From: Massilia sp. KIM
GTDB lineage: Bacteria > Pseudomonadota > Gammaproteobacteria > Burkholderiales > Burkholderiaceae_D
Direction of reading: 5' to 3'
Length of the DNA stretch: 64,000 nt
Assembly: GCF_002007115.1 (NCBI RefSeq)
Contig: NZ_MVAD01000001.1
Span: 1,364,001 to 1,428,000 of the forward strand
Both the position numbers and the translations under genes were made by a program. The notes below the pieces were generated by a model. It was not told the origin of the DNA and did not search any database. It worked only from the letters and a program-made list of their open reading frames with translations. Of the stretch, positions 36,008 through 44,326 are shown one piece after another. How positions within the stretch are numbered: the stretch's first letter is position 1; each line of letters opens with the position of its first letter.

Positions 36008-36912
36008 AATACCCCCTTGTGGTCGATGAGCGCGGGCGGCAGGGCCGGCGGCCGGGCATTGAGCAGCTCGGCCACGAGCGGCAGCACGTGCTCGCTGGAT
36101 TCATCGAGTTTGAGATGCAGCAGGTCGTCCGCACGGGTGCGTCCGAGGTTGACGGCGGCGATCAGCTTGCCGGTCTCGCGCGCCATGCGGCAGAAGCGGA
36201 AGCCCGAGTAGACCATCAGCGAGGAGCCGACCACCAGCAGGGCGTCGGCCGCTTCCATCTGGGCCAGCGCGGCGGTGGTGCGGGCCGCCGGAACGTTGTC
36301 GCCGAAGAACACCACGTCCGGCGCCAGGGCGCCGCCGCAGTGCAGGCAGCCCGGCAGCGTGAAATCGGTGATGGCGTCCGGGTCGAGCGCGGCGTCGCCG
36401 TCCGGCAGCGGCGTCGCCAGGGCCTGGGCCAGTTGCGGGTTCGCCGCTTCCAGTTGGTTCTGGACCAGGGCGCGCGGAAACTGCGCCTCGCAGGCCAGGC
36501 AGCGGACAGTGTGAATATTGCCGTGCAGCTCGAGCACGGCATGACTGCCGGCCTGGTGATGCAGGCCGTCGACGTTCTGGGTCAGGATGAAGCCGATCTT
36601 GCCGCTCGCTTCGAGCGCGGCCAGGGCCTTGTGGCCCCGGTTGGGCGTAGCCTTGGCCAGCACCGGCCAGCCCACCATGCTGCGCGCCCAGTAGCGGCGC
36701 TGCACCGCCTCGGAACGCCGGAATTCCGGTCCCTGGATAGGCTGCTTGCCGCGCCGGGCGCCGTCGCGGTCGCGGTAGTCGGGGATGCCCGACGCGGTCG
36801 ACAATCCGGCCCCGGTAAGGACCAGGGTGCGCGCATGCCGCTCGAGGAAGGCGGCCAGCTCCTCGGCGCGCTGGCGCGCCGGGCCGTCCGTGATGCTGAA
36901 ACCTTCTGCCAT
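36004..36912 (-). CDS. Sir2-family NAD-dependent protein deacylase (sirtuin)
   Basis: 302 residues. Sirtuins remove acyl groups from lysines using NAD+. Marks: TGAGLSTASGIPDYRD (33-48), ILTQNVDGLHHQAG, the catalytic His in ELHGNIHTVRC, zinc cysteines in CLACEAQ and CLHCGG, and PDVVFFGDNVP. The insertion between the two zinc cysteine pairs is longer than in E. coli CobB. It sits near nadA, nadC, nadB and pnuC, so NAD supply and use cluster here. The upstream gap to the DUF5329-like gene is 200 bases. Confidence 0.92.
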   Translation of the reverse strand: MAEGFSITDGPARQRAEELAAFLERHARTLVLTGAGLSTASGIPDYRDRDGARRGKQPIQGPEFRRSEAVQRRYWARSMVGWPVLAKATPNRGHKALAALEASGKIGFILTQNVDGLHHQAGSHAVLELHGNIHTVRCLACEAQFPRALVQNQLEAANPQLAQALATPLPDGDAALDPDAITDFTLPGCLHCGGALAPDVVFFGDNVPAARTTAALAQMEAADALLVVGSSLMVYSGFRFCRMARETGKLIAAVNLGRTRADDLLHLKLDESSEHVLPLVAELLNARPPALPPALIDHKGVL

Positions 36913-37112
36913 GTCGCTGAATCCTCCCTATGCCTGGGATCGTAACACCGGCGCCCAGCCGCTCGGAACACGATTCCCCGCCAACATAATGGCCCGCGAG
37001 GGGAGGGGGTGTTCCTGGTGATGTCGCCTAGATGGTTCCGTCCGCCTGGTTTCACAATGGCCGTGCGGCCGATCCACGGTATCATCGGGCATCCATTTTA
37101 CGAGGGAATGTC

Positions 37113-37499
37113 ATGCCCAGCTTCGCCCCGGCCCGCGTCCTGGCGGCCTTCTGTTTCGCCCTGAGCTGCGCGGGCGCGGCCGCCGCGCCGCCGTCGCCGG
37201 CCGTGCGGGCCGAGATCGACACCCTGCTGGAGCGGCTCAAAGGCTCCGGTTGCCATTTCGAGCGCAACCGCAGCTGGTATGGCGGCGAGCAGGCCGAGGC
37301 CCACCTGCGGCGCAAACTGCGCTACATCGAAGGGCGCAAGGAAGGCTTGACCAGCACCGAGCAGTTCATCGAACTCGCCGCCAGCGCCAGCAGCATGGCC
37401 GGCAAACCCTACCGGGTGCGTTGCGGCGGCGCGGAGCCGGTGCGCAGCCGCGACTGGCTGCTGCAGGAGCTGACCCGCATCCGCACGACCAAACCGTAA
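37113..37499 (+). CDS. Exported DUF5329-like protein
   Basis: 128 residues with a signal peptide (ARVLAAFCFALSCAGAAAA). The mature domain contains LLERLKGSGCHFERNRSWYGGEQAEAHLRRKLRYIEGR and ends with SRDWLLQELTRIR, which is the arrangement of DUF5329 proteins as I recall them. Two Cys in the mature part could form a disulfide in the periplasm. GAGGGA lies just before the ATG. Function unknown; a lone gene. Confidence 0.75.
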   Translation: MPSFAPARVLAAFCFALSCAGAAAAPPSPAVRAEIDTLLERLKGSGCHFERNRSWYGGEQAEAHLRRKLRYIEGRKEGLTSTEQFIELAASASSMAGKPYRVRCGGAEPVRSRDWLLQELTRIRTTKP

Positions 37500-37635
37500 C
37501 CGCTGGAGTTTCGCTTTGGCGCGGCGCGCGCCGGCTCTCAAGGAAGAGATATTGCCGAGCAAGTCCAGCGTGCTACTCTGGCAAGGGCAAGCTTGCCGAC
37601 CATTTCAGGTCTCTCACCCGACGAGAGGTGCAAGG

Positions 37636-38421
37636 ATGGAAACCCTGAGCGCGACCGACCGGACGACCCGCCCCTTGCTTGGCGCCCTGCGTCCGGAGTG
37701 GCAAAGAATGAGCGAGGGCTTGAGCATCGCCAAGATCCACCCGGCCTCGCTCTCCTGGGAGCTCGACCCGGTGCTGCAGATCGACTGGTTCAGGATGAGC
37801 AGGCGCTTCTTTCCGCCCCACCCGCATGCCGGCTTCTCGGCGGTCACCCTGATGCTGCCGAACTCCGCAGGCGGTTTCATCAACCGCGACAGCCTCGGGG
37901 ACGCATCCGCGATTCCGCCCGGCGCCATGCACTGGACCGAGGCGGCGCGCGGCATGATGCACGAAGAAGTGCCGCAGATCGAAGGCCTGGAATGTCATGG
38001 GCTGCAAATTTTCGTCAACCTGCCCGCGCGCTTCAAGCTGGCCGCGCCGGCCGTGTATCACGTCGAACGCGAACAGCTGCAGCCCGTCGTGCTCGGCGGC
38101 GCGAAGGTGTATTGCTACGTGGGCGATTTCGCCGGCCTGCGGCGCGGTGCGGTCGCCCCGCGCACCACCGTCGCGCTCTGGACCATCGCGCTGGAGGCTC
38201 ATGCGCCGCTGGCGCTCCCCCTGCCGCCGGACTGGAACCTGAGCCTGCTGGTCACCGAGGGCGCCATCGTCGTCGATGGCCAGACGTATCCGGAAGGCTC
38301 GGTGCTCGGCTTCGGCCATGGCGACCTGGTGCGCATCGAACCGGGCGCCACGCCGGCCGGCGCGGTCGTGCTGGCGGGGCCGGCGCTGCGTGAACCGCTC
38401 GCCGTGTCGGGCCCTTCGTGA
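37636..38421 (+). CDS. Pirin-family protein
   Basis: 261 residues of the bicupin pirin family. The metal-binding segment is PPHPHAGFSAVT near 55-66, with further ligand candidates in HWTEAARGMMHEE near 98-110. Bacterial pirins are iron-binding proteins with quercetinase or redox-regulatory roles. The ATG follows AAGG. The stop is overlapped by one base with a possible 28-codon ORF. Confidence 0.87.
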   Translation: METLSATDRTTRPLLGALRPEWQRMSEGLSIAKIHPASLSWELDPVLQIDWFRMSRRFFPPHPHAGFSAVTLMLPNSAGGFINRDSLGDASAIPPGAMHWTEAARGMMHEEVPQIEGLECHGLQIFVNLPARFKLAAPAVYHVEREQLQPVVLGGAKVYCYVGDFAGLRRGAVAPRTTVALWTIALEAHAPLALPLPPDWNLSLLVTEGAIVVDGQTYPEGSVLGFGHGDLVRIEPGATPAGAVVLAGPALREPLAVSGPS

Positions 38422-38507
38422 TGAGCGACCAGTCCCAGCTGACCGACGCGAAGCGCCGCTACGCGGCCGGCGAAATGGGCCGGCTCGCCCCGTCGGCCGC
38501 TGCCTAA
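38421..38507 (+). CDS. Possible 28-residue peptide coupled to the pirin gene
   Basis: ATG at 38421 shares one base with the TGA stop of the pirin gene (TGATG) and opens a frame of 28 codons starting MSDQSQLTDAKRRYA and ending in TAA. Overlapping starts of this kind are often used for coupled translation, and codon use is like neighbours, but the peptide is short and has no recognised family. Confidence 0.3.
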   Translation: MSDQSQLTDAKRRYAAGEMGRLAPSAAA

Positions 38508-38552
38508 TCGCCACCGGGATCCCATGCCGCCGCCCGCGCGGCAAGGCGAGGC

Positions 38553-39452
38553 TCAGCGCGCCGACGCGGCGATGCCGCCCACGATCATGGCAAAGGCCAG
38601 GATGTGGTAGAGGTGGGGCGCTTCGCCCAGGAAAGCCGAGGACAGCAGGGCCGTGAACAGGGGCGTCAGGTTGATGAAGAAGGCGCCGATGCTGGGACCG
38701 GCGCGCTGCACGCCGGCGCCCCAGCAGCGCATCGCCAGGATCGCCGGGCCGAGGGCCACGTAGAGCAGGGCGGCGGCCACTCCCCAGCTCCAGGTGATGC
38801 GCAGGTCCTGGAGCGCCCATTCGCCGCCCGCCAGCGCCGCCGACCACAGCACCCCGTAGCCGACCTGGGCCAGCAGGAAGGCGGCCCAGTCGGCGCGCAG
38901 TTCCGGCGCGTCGCGCCGCTCCATCAGCATCCAGCTGTAGAAGGACCAGGCGATGGTGGCCAAAATCATGTACAGGTCGCCGATCACCAGGCGCAGCGCT
39001 GCCAGCTGGGCCAGGTCGCCGCGGCACATCACCACCAGCACCCCGGCGATCGACAGCACCGCGCCCGCCACCTGGCGCCGCTTGACCGGCGCTTTATAGA
39101 AGAGCTTGCCGACCACCAGCATCCAGACCGGCATGCCGGAGGCGACCAGGGTGACATTGATCGGGGTCGAGCTTTGCAGGGCCAGGTATTGCAGCGAGTT
39201 GTACAGGCCCACGCTGAGCAGGCCGAGCATGCTGTAGCGGCGCCAGTTCTTCAGCACGCCGCTGCCCGGGCGCAGGGCCGCGCGCCCGAGCGGCACCAGC
39301 ACTGCCAGCGCCAGCACCCAGCGGATCAGGTTCAGGGTCATGGGCGGCACGGCGTCGCGCATCAGTCGGCCGACCACGGCGTTGCCGGCCCACAGGATGG
39401 GCGGCGTGGTCAGCAGCAGGATGGTCGGGAGCGTGAGCTGGGGTCGGTTCAT
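38553..39452 (-). CDS. EamA-family (DMT) transporter
   Basis: 299 residues with ten hydrophobic segments in two EamA repeats. Typical motifs are PPILWAGNAVVGR near the N terminus and the second-repeat ending FLGEAPHLYHILAFAMIVGGI. Members export amino acids or metabolites. It lies 27 bases downstream of nadB on the same strand, so co-transcription is possible, but no functional link is evident. Confidence 0.9.
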   Translation of the reverse strand: MNRPQLTLPTILLLTTPPILWAGNAVVGRLMRDAVPPMTLNLIRWVLALAVLVPLGRAALRPGSGVLKNWRRYSMLGLLSVGLYNSLQYLALQSSTPINVTLVASGMPVWMLVVGKLFYKAPVKRRQVAGAVLSIAGVLVVMCRGDLAQLAALRLVIGDLYMILATIAWSFYSWMLMERRDAPELRADWAAFLLAQVGYGVLWSAALAGGEWALQDLRITWSWGVAAALLYVALGPAILAMRCWGAGVQRAGPSIGAFFINLTPLFTALLSSAFLGEAPHLYHILAFAMIVGGIAASAR

Positions 39453-39479
39453 CGCAAGGCGGTCCGCCGTCGCCGCCGG

Positions 39480-41120
39480 TCAGCGGCGGCGCGGCGTCAG
39501 GACGCTCGGCAGGGCCTTGGGCAGGGTGTCGGGGAAGTCGCGCGAGAAGTGCAGGCCGCGGCTCTCGTGGCGCGACAGCGCGCTGCGCACGATCAGGTGG
39601 GCCACCTCGACCAGGTTGCGCAGTTCCAGCAGGTCGGGCGTGATGCGGAAGTTGCGGTAGTACTCGTCGATCTCTTCCTTGAGCAGCTTGATGCGGTGCA
39701 GGGCGCGCTCGAGGCGCTTGGTGGTGCGCACGATGCCCACGTAGTTCCACATGAAGCGGCGCAGCTCGTCCCAGTTGTGGGCGATGACCACTTCTTCGTC
39801 GGCGTTGGTGACCCGGCTCTCGTCCCAGGCGGGCAGTGCCGGATGCTCGACCCGCGGCGCGGCCGCGATCTGGTGGGCGCAGGCGCGCCCCACCACCACG
39901 CATTCCAGCAGCGAATTGCTGGCCAGGCGGTTGGCGCCGTGCAGGCCGGTGCAGGCGGTTTCGCCCACCGCATACAGGCCAGGGATGTCGGTGCGACCGG
40001 CCAGGTCGGTGACGATGCCGCCGCAGGTGAAATGCACGGCCGGCACCACCGGAATCGGCTCCTTCGTAATGTCGATGCCGAGCTCCAGGCAGCGCGCGTA
40101 GATGGTGGGGAAATGCTCCTTGAGGAATTCCGGGTCCTGGTGGCTGATGTCGAGATGGACGTAGTCCAGGCCGCGCTTCTTCATCTCGAAGTCGATGGCG
40201 CGCGCGACCACGTCGCGCGGGGCCAGTTCGCCGCGCTCGTCGTGGGCCGGCATGAAGCGGGTCCCGGCGGCCGGTCCGGCTTCCGGCGGCAGCTTGAGCA
40301 GGCCGCCTTCGCCGCGGATCGCCTCGGTGATCAGGAAGGACTTGGCGTAGGGGTGGTACAGGCAGGTCGGATGGAACTGGATGAATTCCATGTTCGAGAT
40401 GCGGCAGCCGGCGCGCCAGGCCATGGCGATGCCGTCGCCGGTGGCGGTGTCGGGATTGGTCGTGTACAGGTAGACCTTGCCGGCGCCGCCGGTGGCCAGC
40501 ACGGTGTGCTCGGCTTCCACGGTCAGCACCTTGCCGTTGCGTACGTCCTGCACGTAGAGGCCGTAGCAGCGCGGCTGGCCCACCAGGTGCGGGGTGTTGC
40601 CGCGCACCCCGTCGGCGCCCAGCTTGTCGGAGGTGACCAGGTCGATCGCGCAGTGGTGCTCGAACAGCGCGATATTGGGGTGGGCGCGCACCTTCTGTTC
40701 CAGGGTGACCTGGACTGCGTGGCCGGTGGCGTCGGCGGCGTGGATGATGCGGCGCTGGCTGTGGCCGCCCTCGCGGGTCAGGTGAAAGCCCAGTTCGGCG
40801 GATTCGTCGCGGGTGAAGGGCACGCCCTGTTCGATCAGCCATTCGATGGCTTCGCGGCCATGTTCGACGATGTAGCGGGTGGCGGCCTCGTCGCACAGGC
40901 CGGCGCCGGCCACCAGGGTGTCGGCGATGTGCTGGTCGTGGCTGTCGCCCGAATCGAGCACGGCGGCGATGCCGCCCTGGGCCCAGTTGCTGGCTCCGTC
41001 GAGGAGCTCGCGCTTCGAGATGATGGCGACCTTGCGCGTTTGCGCCAGGTGCAGGGCCACCGACAGGCCGGCCAGACCGCTGCCGACGATTGCGACGTCA
41101 AATTTCATGGCGAATGTCAT
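39480..41120 (-). CDS. nadB: L-aspartate oxidase
   Basis: 546 residues. NadB oxidises L-aspartate to iminoaspartate with FAD, the first step of de novo NAD synthesis. FAD motifs: [17 protein letters not shown] near the N terminus, [12 protein letters not shown] near 45, and the active-site region with the [21 protein letters not shown] block. The C-terminal helical domain has the Arg-rich [16 protein letters not shown] segment. It is separated from nadA/nadC by six kilobases. A second ATG at 41108 would shorten it by four residues; neither start has a strong ribosome site. Confidence 0.95.
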   Translation of the reverse strand: MTFAMKFDVAIVGSGLAGLSVALHLAQTRKVAIISKRELLDGASNWAQGGIAAVLDSGDSHDQHIADTLVAGAGLCDEAATRYIVEHGREAIEWLIEQGVPFTRDESAELGFHLTREGGHSQRRIIHAADATGHAVQVTLEQKVRAHPNIALFEHHCAIDLVTSDKLGADGVRGNTPHLVGQPRCYGLYVQDVRNGKVLTVEAEHTVLATGGAGKVYLYTTNPDTATGDGIAMAWRAGCRISNMEFIQFHPTCLYHPYAKSFLITEAIRGEGGLLKLPPEAGPAAGTRFMPAHDERGELAPRDVVARAIDFEMKKRGLDYVHLDISHQDPEFLKEHFPTIYARCLELGIDITKEPIPVVPAVHFTCGGIVTDLAGRTDIPGLYAVGETACTGLHGANRLASNSLLECVVVGRACAHQIAAAPRVEHPALPAWDESRVTNADEEVVIAHNWDELRRFMWNYVGIVRTTKRLERALHRIKLLKEEIDEYYRNFRITPDLLELRNLVEVAHLIVRSALSRHESRGLHFSRDFPDTLPKALPSVLTPRRR

Positions 41121-41299
41121 ATTTGTACAGAGGCATCACTATAGACGATTTGCGCACCCGGCGTCAGGCGTCCGTCCGGCCGGTAAGCAGGCGAAGAGGG
41201 CGGGACAGCGGCGGGACAGCGCCCGGCCAGCGTACGGCGCCGCACCGATGCCCGCCTGGCAGCGGGCTAGGATGGCGCATCTCATCCAGGAGGATCGCC

Positions 41300-41797
41300 A
41301 TGTCTTACGATAATTCCCAACACGCCGCCGCGCTGGCGGATCGTATCGGCGCGATGCGCTTCGCCATGTTCACCTTCCGCGACCAGCATGGCCACCTGGC
41401 CAGCCAGCCGATGACCAACCAGCAGGTCGACCGCGAGGGCGGCCTGTGGTTCTATGTGCGCACCACCACCGCCCTGTGGGACAGCATCGCCCACGACCCC
41501 GAGGTCAATGTCAGCTTCGCCAACAATGACGACAGCACCTATGTGTCGGTCAGCGGCACGGCCGAGCGCGTGGTCGACCGCGCGCAGATCCGCGCCCTGT
41601 GGAACCCGATGGTGCAGGCCTGGTTCCCGGCCGGCCCGGACGACGAGCACGTGGTCCTGGTGCGGGTGCTGCCGCACGCCGCCGAATACTGGGACTCGAA
41701 CGACAGCAAGATGGTGCGCCTGTTCGCGATGGCCAAGGCGGCCGTCACCGGCAGCACCCCGGACGTCGACGCCGAGCACGGCACCATCAGGATGTAA
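41300..41797 (+). CDS. Pyridoxamine 5'-phosphate oxidase-family protein (general stress protein 26 type)
   Basis: 165 residues with the split-barrel flavin-binding fold. The segments RFAMFTFRDQHGHLASQPM, LWFYVRTTTALWDSIAHDPEVNVSFA and SVSGTAERV are typical of the general-stress PNPOx-like subfamily rather than true PdxH. It may bind FMN or F420-like cofactors and act in stress. AGGAGG lies before the ATG. The next transcribed element is the pnuC leader hairpin, 15 bases after its stop. Confidence 0.85.
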   Translation: MSYDNSQHAAALADRIGAMRFAMFTFRDQHGHLASQPMTNQQVDREGGLWFYVRTTTALWDSIAHDPEVNVSFANNDDSTYVSVSGTAERVVDRAQIRALWNPMVQAWFPAGPDDEHVVLVRVLPHAAEYWDSNDSKMVRLFAMAKAAVTGSTPDVDAEHGTIRM

Positions 41798-41811
41798 ACC
41801 TGCTTTCTTGC

Positions 41812-41854
41812 CTCCAGTCACGCCTGTCGCGTAGAGTAGGCGTTTTGACTGGAG
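41812..41854 (+). promoter_or_regulatory. Hairpin sequestering the ribosome binding site upstream of pnuC
   Basis: CTCCAGTCA (41812-41820) pairs perfectly with TGACTGGAG (41846-41854), and CGCC (41821-41824) with GGCG (41839-41842), leaving a TTT bulge and a 14-base loop. The 3' arm contains the GGAG ribosome site of the leader ORF that starts at 41861. When folded, the site is masked; no T run follows, so it is not an ordinary terminator. Ligand or protein control of the loop is conceivable. Confidence 0.6.
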
Positions 41855-41860
41855 CGAACC

Positions 41861-41893
41861 ATGAGCCTGTCCTGGCGCCGCGCTGCGGCATGA
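41861..41893 (+). CDS. Ten-residue leader peptide overlapping pnuC
   Basis: ATG at 41861, six bases after GGAG, opens an 11-codon frame encoding MSLSWRRAAA; its TGA overlaps the ATG of pnuC (ATGA). pnuC itself has no separate good ribosome site in the preceding bases, so ribosomes probably reach it by finishing this peptide. The peptide is not part of any known family. Confidence 0.45.
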   Translation: MSLSWRRAAA

Positions 41894-42474
41894 CGATCCC
41901 GAGCCCCCTCGAACTGGCGGCCAATGTGTTCACCGCGCTGTCCATCGTCCTCGCCGGACGCAACAGCGTTCACACCTGGTGGGCCGGCATCGTCGGCTGC
42001 AGCCTGTTCGGGCTGCTGTTCGCGCAGAGCCGGCTGTATGCGGACGTGCTGCTGCAGCTGTTTTTCGTGGGCACGAGCGTGCTGGGATGGTGGCGCTGGG
42101 CGCGCGGCGACCACGGCGCGCCCCTGCCGATCACCCATGCCGGATGGCGCACCCTGCTGTGGATGGTGCCCCTCGGCCTGGCCTGCACGGCCGCCTACGG
42201 CGCGCTGCTCCACCACTACACGGACGCCTACGCTCCCTTCGTCGACTCGGCCGTGCTGGTGTTCAGCGTGATCGCCCAGCTCCTCATGATGCAGCGGCGC
42301 ATCGAGAACTGGCCGGTCTGGCTGCTCGTCAACACGGTGGCGGTGCCCCTCTACTTCAGCCGCGGGCTGACCCTGACCGCCGTCCTGTATGTGGGTTTCT
42401 GGATCAACGCCATCGTGTCCTGGATCTGGTGGCGCAAGCTGGCACGCGCCCAGGCCGCAGGCCTCAAGGCTTAG
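41890..42474 (+). CDS. pnuC: PnuC-family nicotinamide riboside (or related vitamin) transporter
   Basis: 194 residues, with seven hydrophobic helices. PnuC facilitates entry of nicotinamide riboside, trapped by phosphorylation; close relatives carry thiamine or riboflavin. Conserved parts are ELAANVFTALSIVLAGRNS (normally involved in substrate entry), FFVGTSVLGWWRWARG and WPVWLLVNTVAVPLYFSRGL. Nearby nad genes support a nicotinamide substrate, but a different vitamin remains possible. Translation is coupled to a short leader ORF behind a hairpin. The 3' end overlaps the convergent gene by 11 bases. Confidence 0.88.
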   Translation: MTIPSPLELAANVFTALSIVLAGRNSVHTWWAGIVGCSLFGLLFAQSRLYADVLLQLFFVGTSVLGWWRWARGDHGAPLPITHAGWRTLLWMVPLGLACTAAYGALLHHYTDAYAPFVDSAVLVFSVIAQLLMMQRRIENWPVWLLVNTVAVPLYFSRGLTLTAVLYVGFWINAIVSWIWWRKLARAQAAGLKA

Positions 42475-42826
42475 GCGGCAGGTCTTCCGGGCTTTGGTTG
42501 CCGCCGGTCTCGGGCGTGCCCAGGCCGGTGTCGCGGATGCCGGCCTGGCTCGAGCGCGTATCCTGGGCGCCGCGTCCAGGGCGCGCCATGGCGCTGTCGG
42601 GGGCGGCGACGTCCAGCGTGGGGCCGGCCGAGCCGTCCGGGGCATTGGTGGTCTCGCCGGACTGGTTGCGGCTCAGCCCGTCGCCGCCGTTGCCGCCGGT
42701 CTCCTGCTGAGTTTCGTGGCTGCGCGTGGCACCTTGCTCGCCGCTGGTCTCGCCGCCCACGCCGAGCGTGGTGGAGGGATCGTCCTGGGCCGGGGCGCCC
42801 GGGCCGGAAGGGGTCGGAGTGCTCAT
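42464..42826 (-). CDS. Low-complexity hypothetical protein
   Basis: 120 residues starting MSTPTPSGPGAPAQDDPST, very rich in Gly, Pro, Ser, Thr, Asp and Asn with no hydrophobic core, signal peptide or cysteine. It is probably disordered. The AGGAGG site nine bases upstream of ATG and the long open frame support translation. Function unknown; such proteins are frequently stress-linked in Massilia-like genomes, but that is a general impression. Converges with pnuC with an 11-base overlap. Confidence 0.5.
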   Translation of the reverse strand: MSTPTPSGPGAPAQDDPSTTLGVGGETSGEQGATRSHETQQETGGNGGDGLSRNQSGETTNAPDGSAGPTLDVAAPDSAMARPGRGAQDTRSSQAGIRDTGLGTPETGGNQSPEDLPPKP

Positions 42827-42937
42827 GATGTCGGTCCTCCTGAAATGAAGTACCGCCATTGTCCCGCTTCACGGCGCGCAAGGCTGTCGGCGCGCCGTGG
42901 ATGGCCTTGTAGGAGAGCAGCTAGCCCCCCGTGCCGC

Positions 42938-43270
42938 TTACTTCGCGGCTTCCAGACGGGTGACGACGAAGGCGCCTTCGATGCGCTCGGCCACGAAGCG
43001 GATGGTGTCGCCCACCTTGACCTGGTCGAGCCAGGCCGGATCCTTGACCCGGAAAGCCATCGACATCGGCGGCATGTTCAGGTTCGCCAGCGGACCGTGC
43101 TTGATGGTCAGCTTGCCGGCCTCCTTGTCCACCTTGCGCACTTCGCCGCTGGCCATCTCGGCGGCGGCGGCCTGGCCGGCGTGCGCGGCATGCTGGTCCT
43201 GGGCCAGCGCCGGGGCGGCGCAAGCGGCGAAAGCGGCAACAGCGGCGAGCAGGGTGAGCGTCGATTTCAT
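42938..43270 (-). CDS. CusF-like periplasmic copper-binding protein
   Basis: 110 residues with a signal peptide (LTLLAAVAAFAACAAPALA). The mature small beta-barrel part has GEVRKVDKEAGKLTIKHGPLANLNMPPMSMAFRV, in which His, Met and Met side chains match the copper-binding set of CusF, and VGDTIRFVAE as the last strands. It should bind Cu(I) in the periplasm and pass it to an exporter. A thiol protein gene lies 12 bases upstream on the same strand. Confidence 0.87.
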   Translation of the reverse strand: MKSTLTLLAAVAAFAACAAPALAQDQHAAHAGQAAAAEMASGEVRKVDKEAGKLTIKHGPLANLNMPPMSMAFRVKDPAWLDQVKVGDTIRFVAERIEGAFVVTRLEAAK

Positions 43271-43282
43271 GGGCGTGTCTCC

Positions 43283-43729
43283 TCAGTTGTAATGTTTGTA
43301 GACGCTGGCCTTGCCGCCGTCCTTCACCAGCAGCACGTCATAGGGGTCCTTGCGCGGCCCCTGGTCCATGCCCGGCGAGCCGAGCGGCATGGCCGGCACC
43401 GCCAGGCCGCGCGCCTTGGGCTTCTCGGCCAGCATGCGCTTGATCTCGGCGGCCGGAACATGGCCTTCGAGCGCGTAGCCGTTCACGCGGCCGGAATGGC
43501 AGGAGCCGTATTGCGCCGGAATGCCGAACTTCTCGCGGTAGTCGGAGGGGTTGTCGACGTCGGTCGCCTTGACCGTGAAGCCGTTGGCCTCCAGGTGCTT
43601 GATCCATTCCTTGCAGCAGCCGCAGTAGGCCGTCTTGTAGACCTCGATCACGGGTTGGGCCGCGGCGGCGGCCAGCGGCAGCCCGATCAGCGCGGCGCTC
43701 GCGGTCTGCATGAGGAATCGTTTGATCAT
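43283..43729 (-). CDS. DUF411 exported metal-binding protein
   Basis: 148 residues. Signal peptide MIKRFLMQTASAALIGLPLAAA; mature domain of the DUF411 family with the CGCC motif in TAYCGCCKEWIKHLEANGF, then QYGSCHSGRVNGYALEGHVPA and GLAVPAMPLGSPGM. These proteins have a thioredoxin-like look and occur next to copper genes; they probably chelate or handle metal ions. The start ATG at 43729 is preceded by AGGAG. First gene of the pair with the CusF-like protein. Confidence 0.88.
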   Translation of the reverse strand: MIKRFLMQTASAALIGLPLAAAAAQPVIEVYKTAYCGCCKEWIKHLEANGFTVKATDVDNPSDYREKFGIPAQYGSCHSGRVNGYALEGHVPAAEIKRMLAEKPKARGLAVPAMPLGSPGMDQGPRKDPYDVLLVKDGGKASVYKHYN

Positions 43730-43883
43730 GGCTACTCCTGAGTAATCGGATTTCGTGTTGGTAATGTGCGTGCCCGTGGGCGCCGGCGATGCTATGGTCG
43801 CCACCACGATGCGACGCCCGCACTATACCAGCCTGGAGCGCCGCCCGCGCCCTTCGTAGCATCCACTTACATAGGGGAAGGCC

Positions 43884-44255
43884 ATGGAAAGCCCGCGTTA
43901 TACCACCTGCATCGAAGCCTGCAACGACTGCGCCGACGCCTGCGACACCTGCGCAGCCGCCTGCCTGGGCGAGGACGGGGTCAAGATGATGACGCGCTGC
44001 ATTGCGCTGGACATGGACTGCGCGCAGCTTTGCCGCACCGCCGCGTCCATCATGGCACGCGGCGGCGAAGCGGCGCAGGCGGTCTGCATCGCCTGCGCCG
44101 AGGTCTGCGACCTGTGCGCCGAAGAATGCGTTCGCCATACCATGCAGCACTGCCAGGATTGCGCGGCCGCCTGCCGCCGCTGCGCCGCCGAGTGCCGCCG
44201 GATGGGCGGGCAGGCGGCGCCTGCGGCCGGCTTCGGGGTGCCCGCACCGCACTGA
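43884..44255 (+). CDS. Four-helix-bundle copper-storage (Csp-like) protein
   Basis: 123 residues with many cysteines in CxxxC and CxxC patterns on helices (IEACNDCADACDTCAAACL, DCAQLC, VCIACAEVCDLCAEEC, CQDCAAACRRCAAEC), plus His and Met. This is the hallmark of Csp copper-storage proteins, whose four-helix bundle holds many Cu(I) ions on cysteine thiolates inside. No signal peptide, so it is the cytoplasmic form. It is transcribed divergently from the DUF411 gene over about 150 bases, together forming a copper block. Confidence 0.9.
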   Translation: MESPRYTTCIEACNDCADACDTCAAACLGEDGVKMMTRCIALDMDCAQLCRTAASIMARGGEAAQAVCIACAEVCDLCAEECVRHTMQHCQDCAAACRRCAAECRRMGGQAAPAAGFGVPAPH

Positions 44256-44290
44256 AGGCCCGCTCTTCCGGCAGGGGAGGGGCAATGTTA

Positions 44291-44310
44291 TACTGTATAT
44301 AAGCACAGTA
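44291..44310 (+). promoter_or_regulatory. LexA (SOS) box before the integrase gene
   Basis: TACTGTATATAAGCACAGTA contains CTGT, eight bases, ACAG, the core of the Gram-negative LexA operator, and both flanking TA ends also match the E. coli consensus. A -10-like TATACT at 44289-44294 overlaps its left half, so repressor binding would block initiation. The integrase start is 17 bases downstream. Confidence 0.75.
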
Positions 44311-44326
44311 CTCAACCTTGCCCCCA

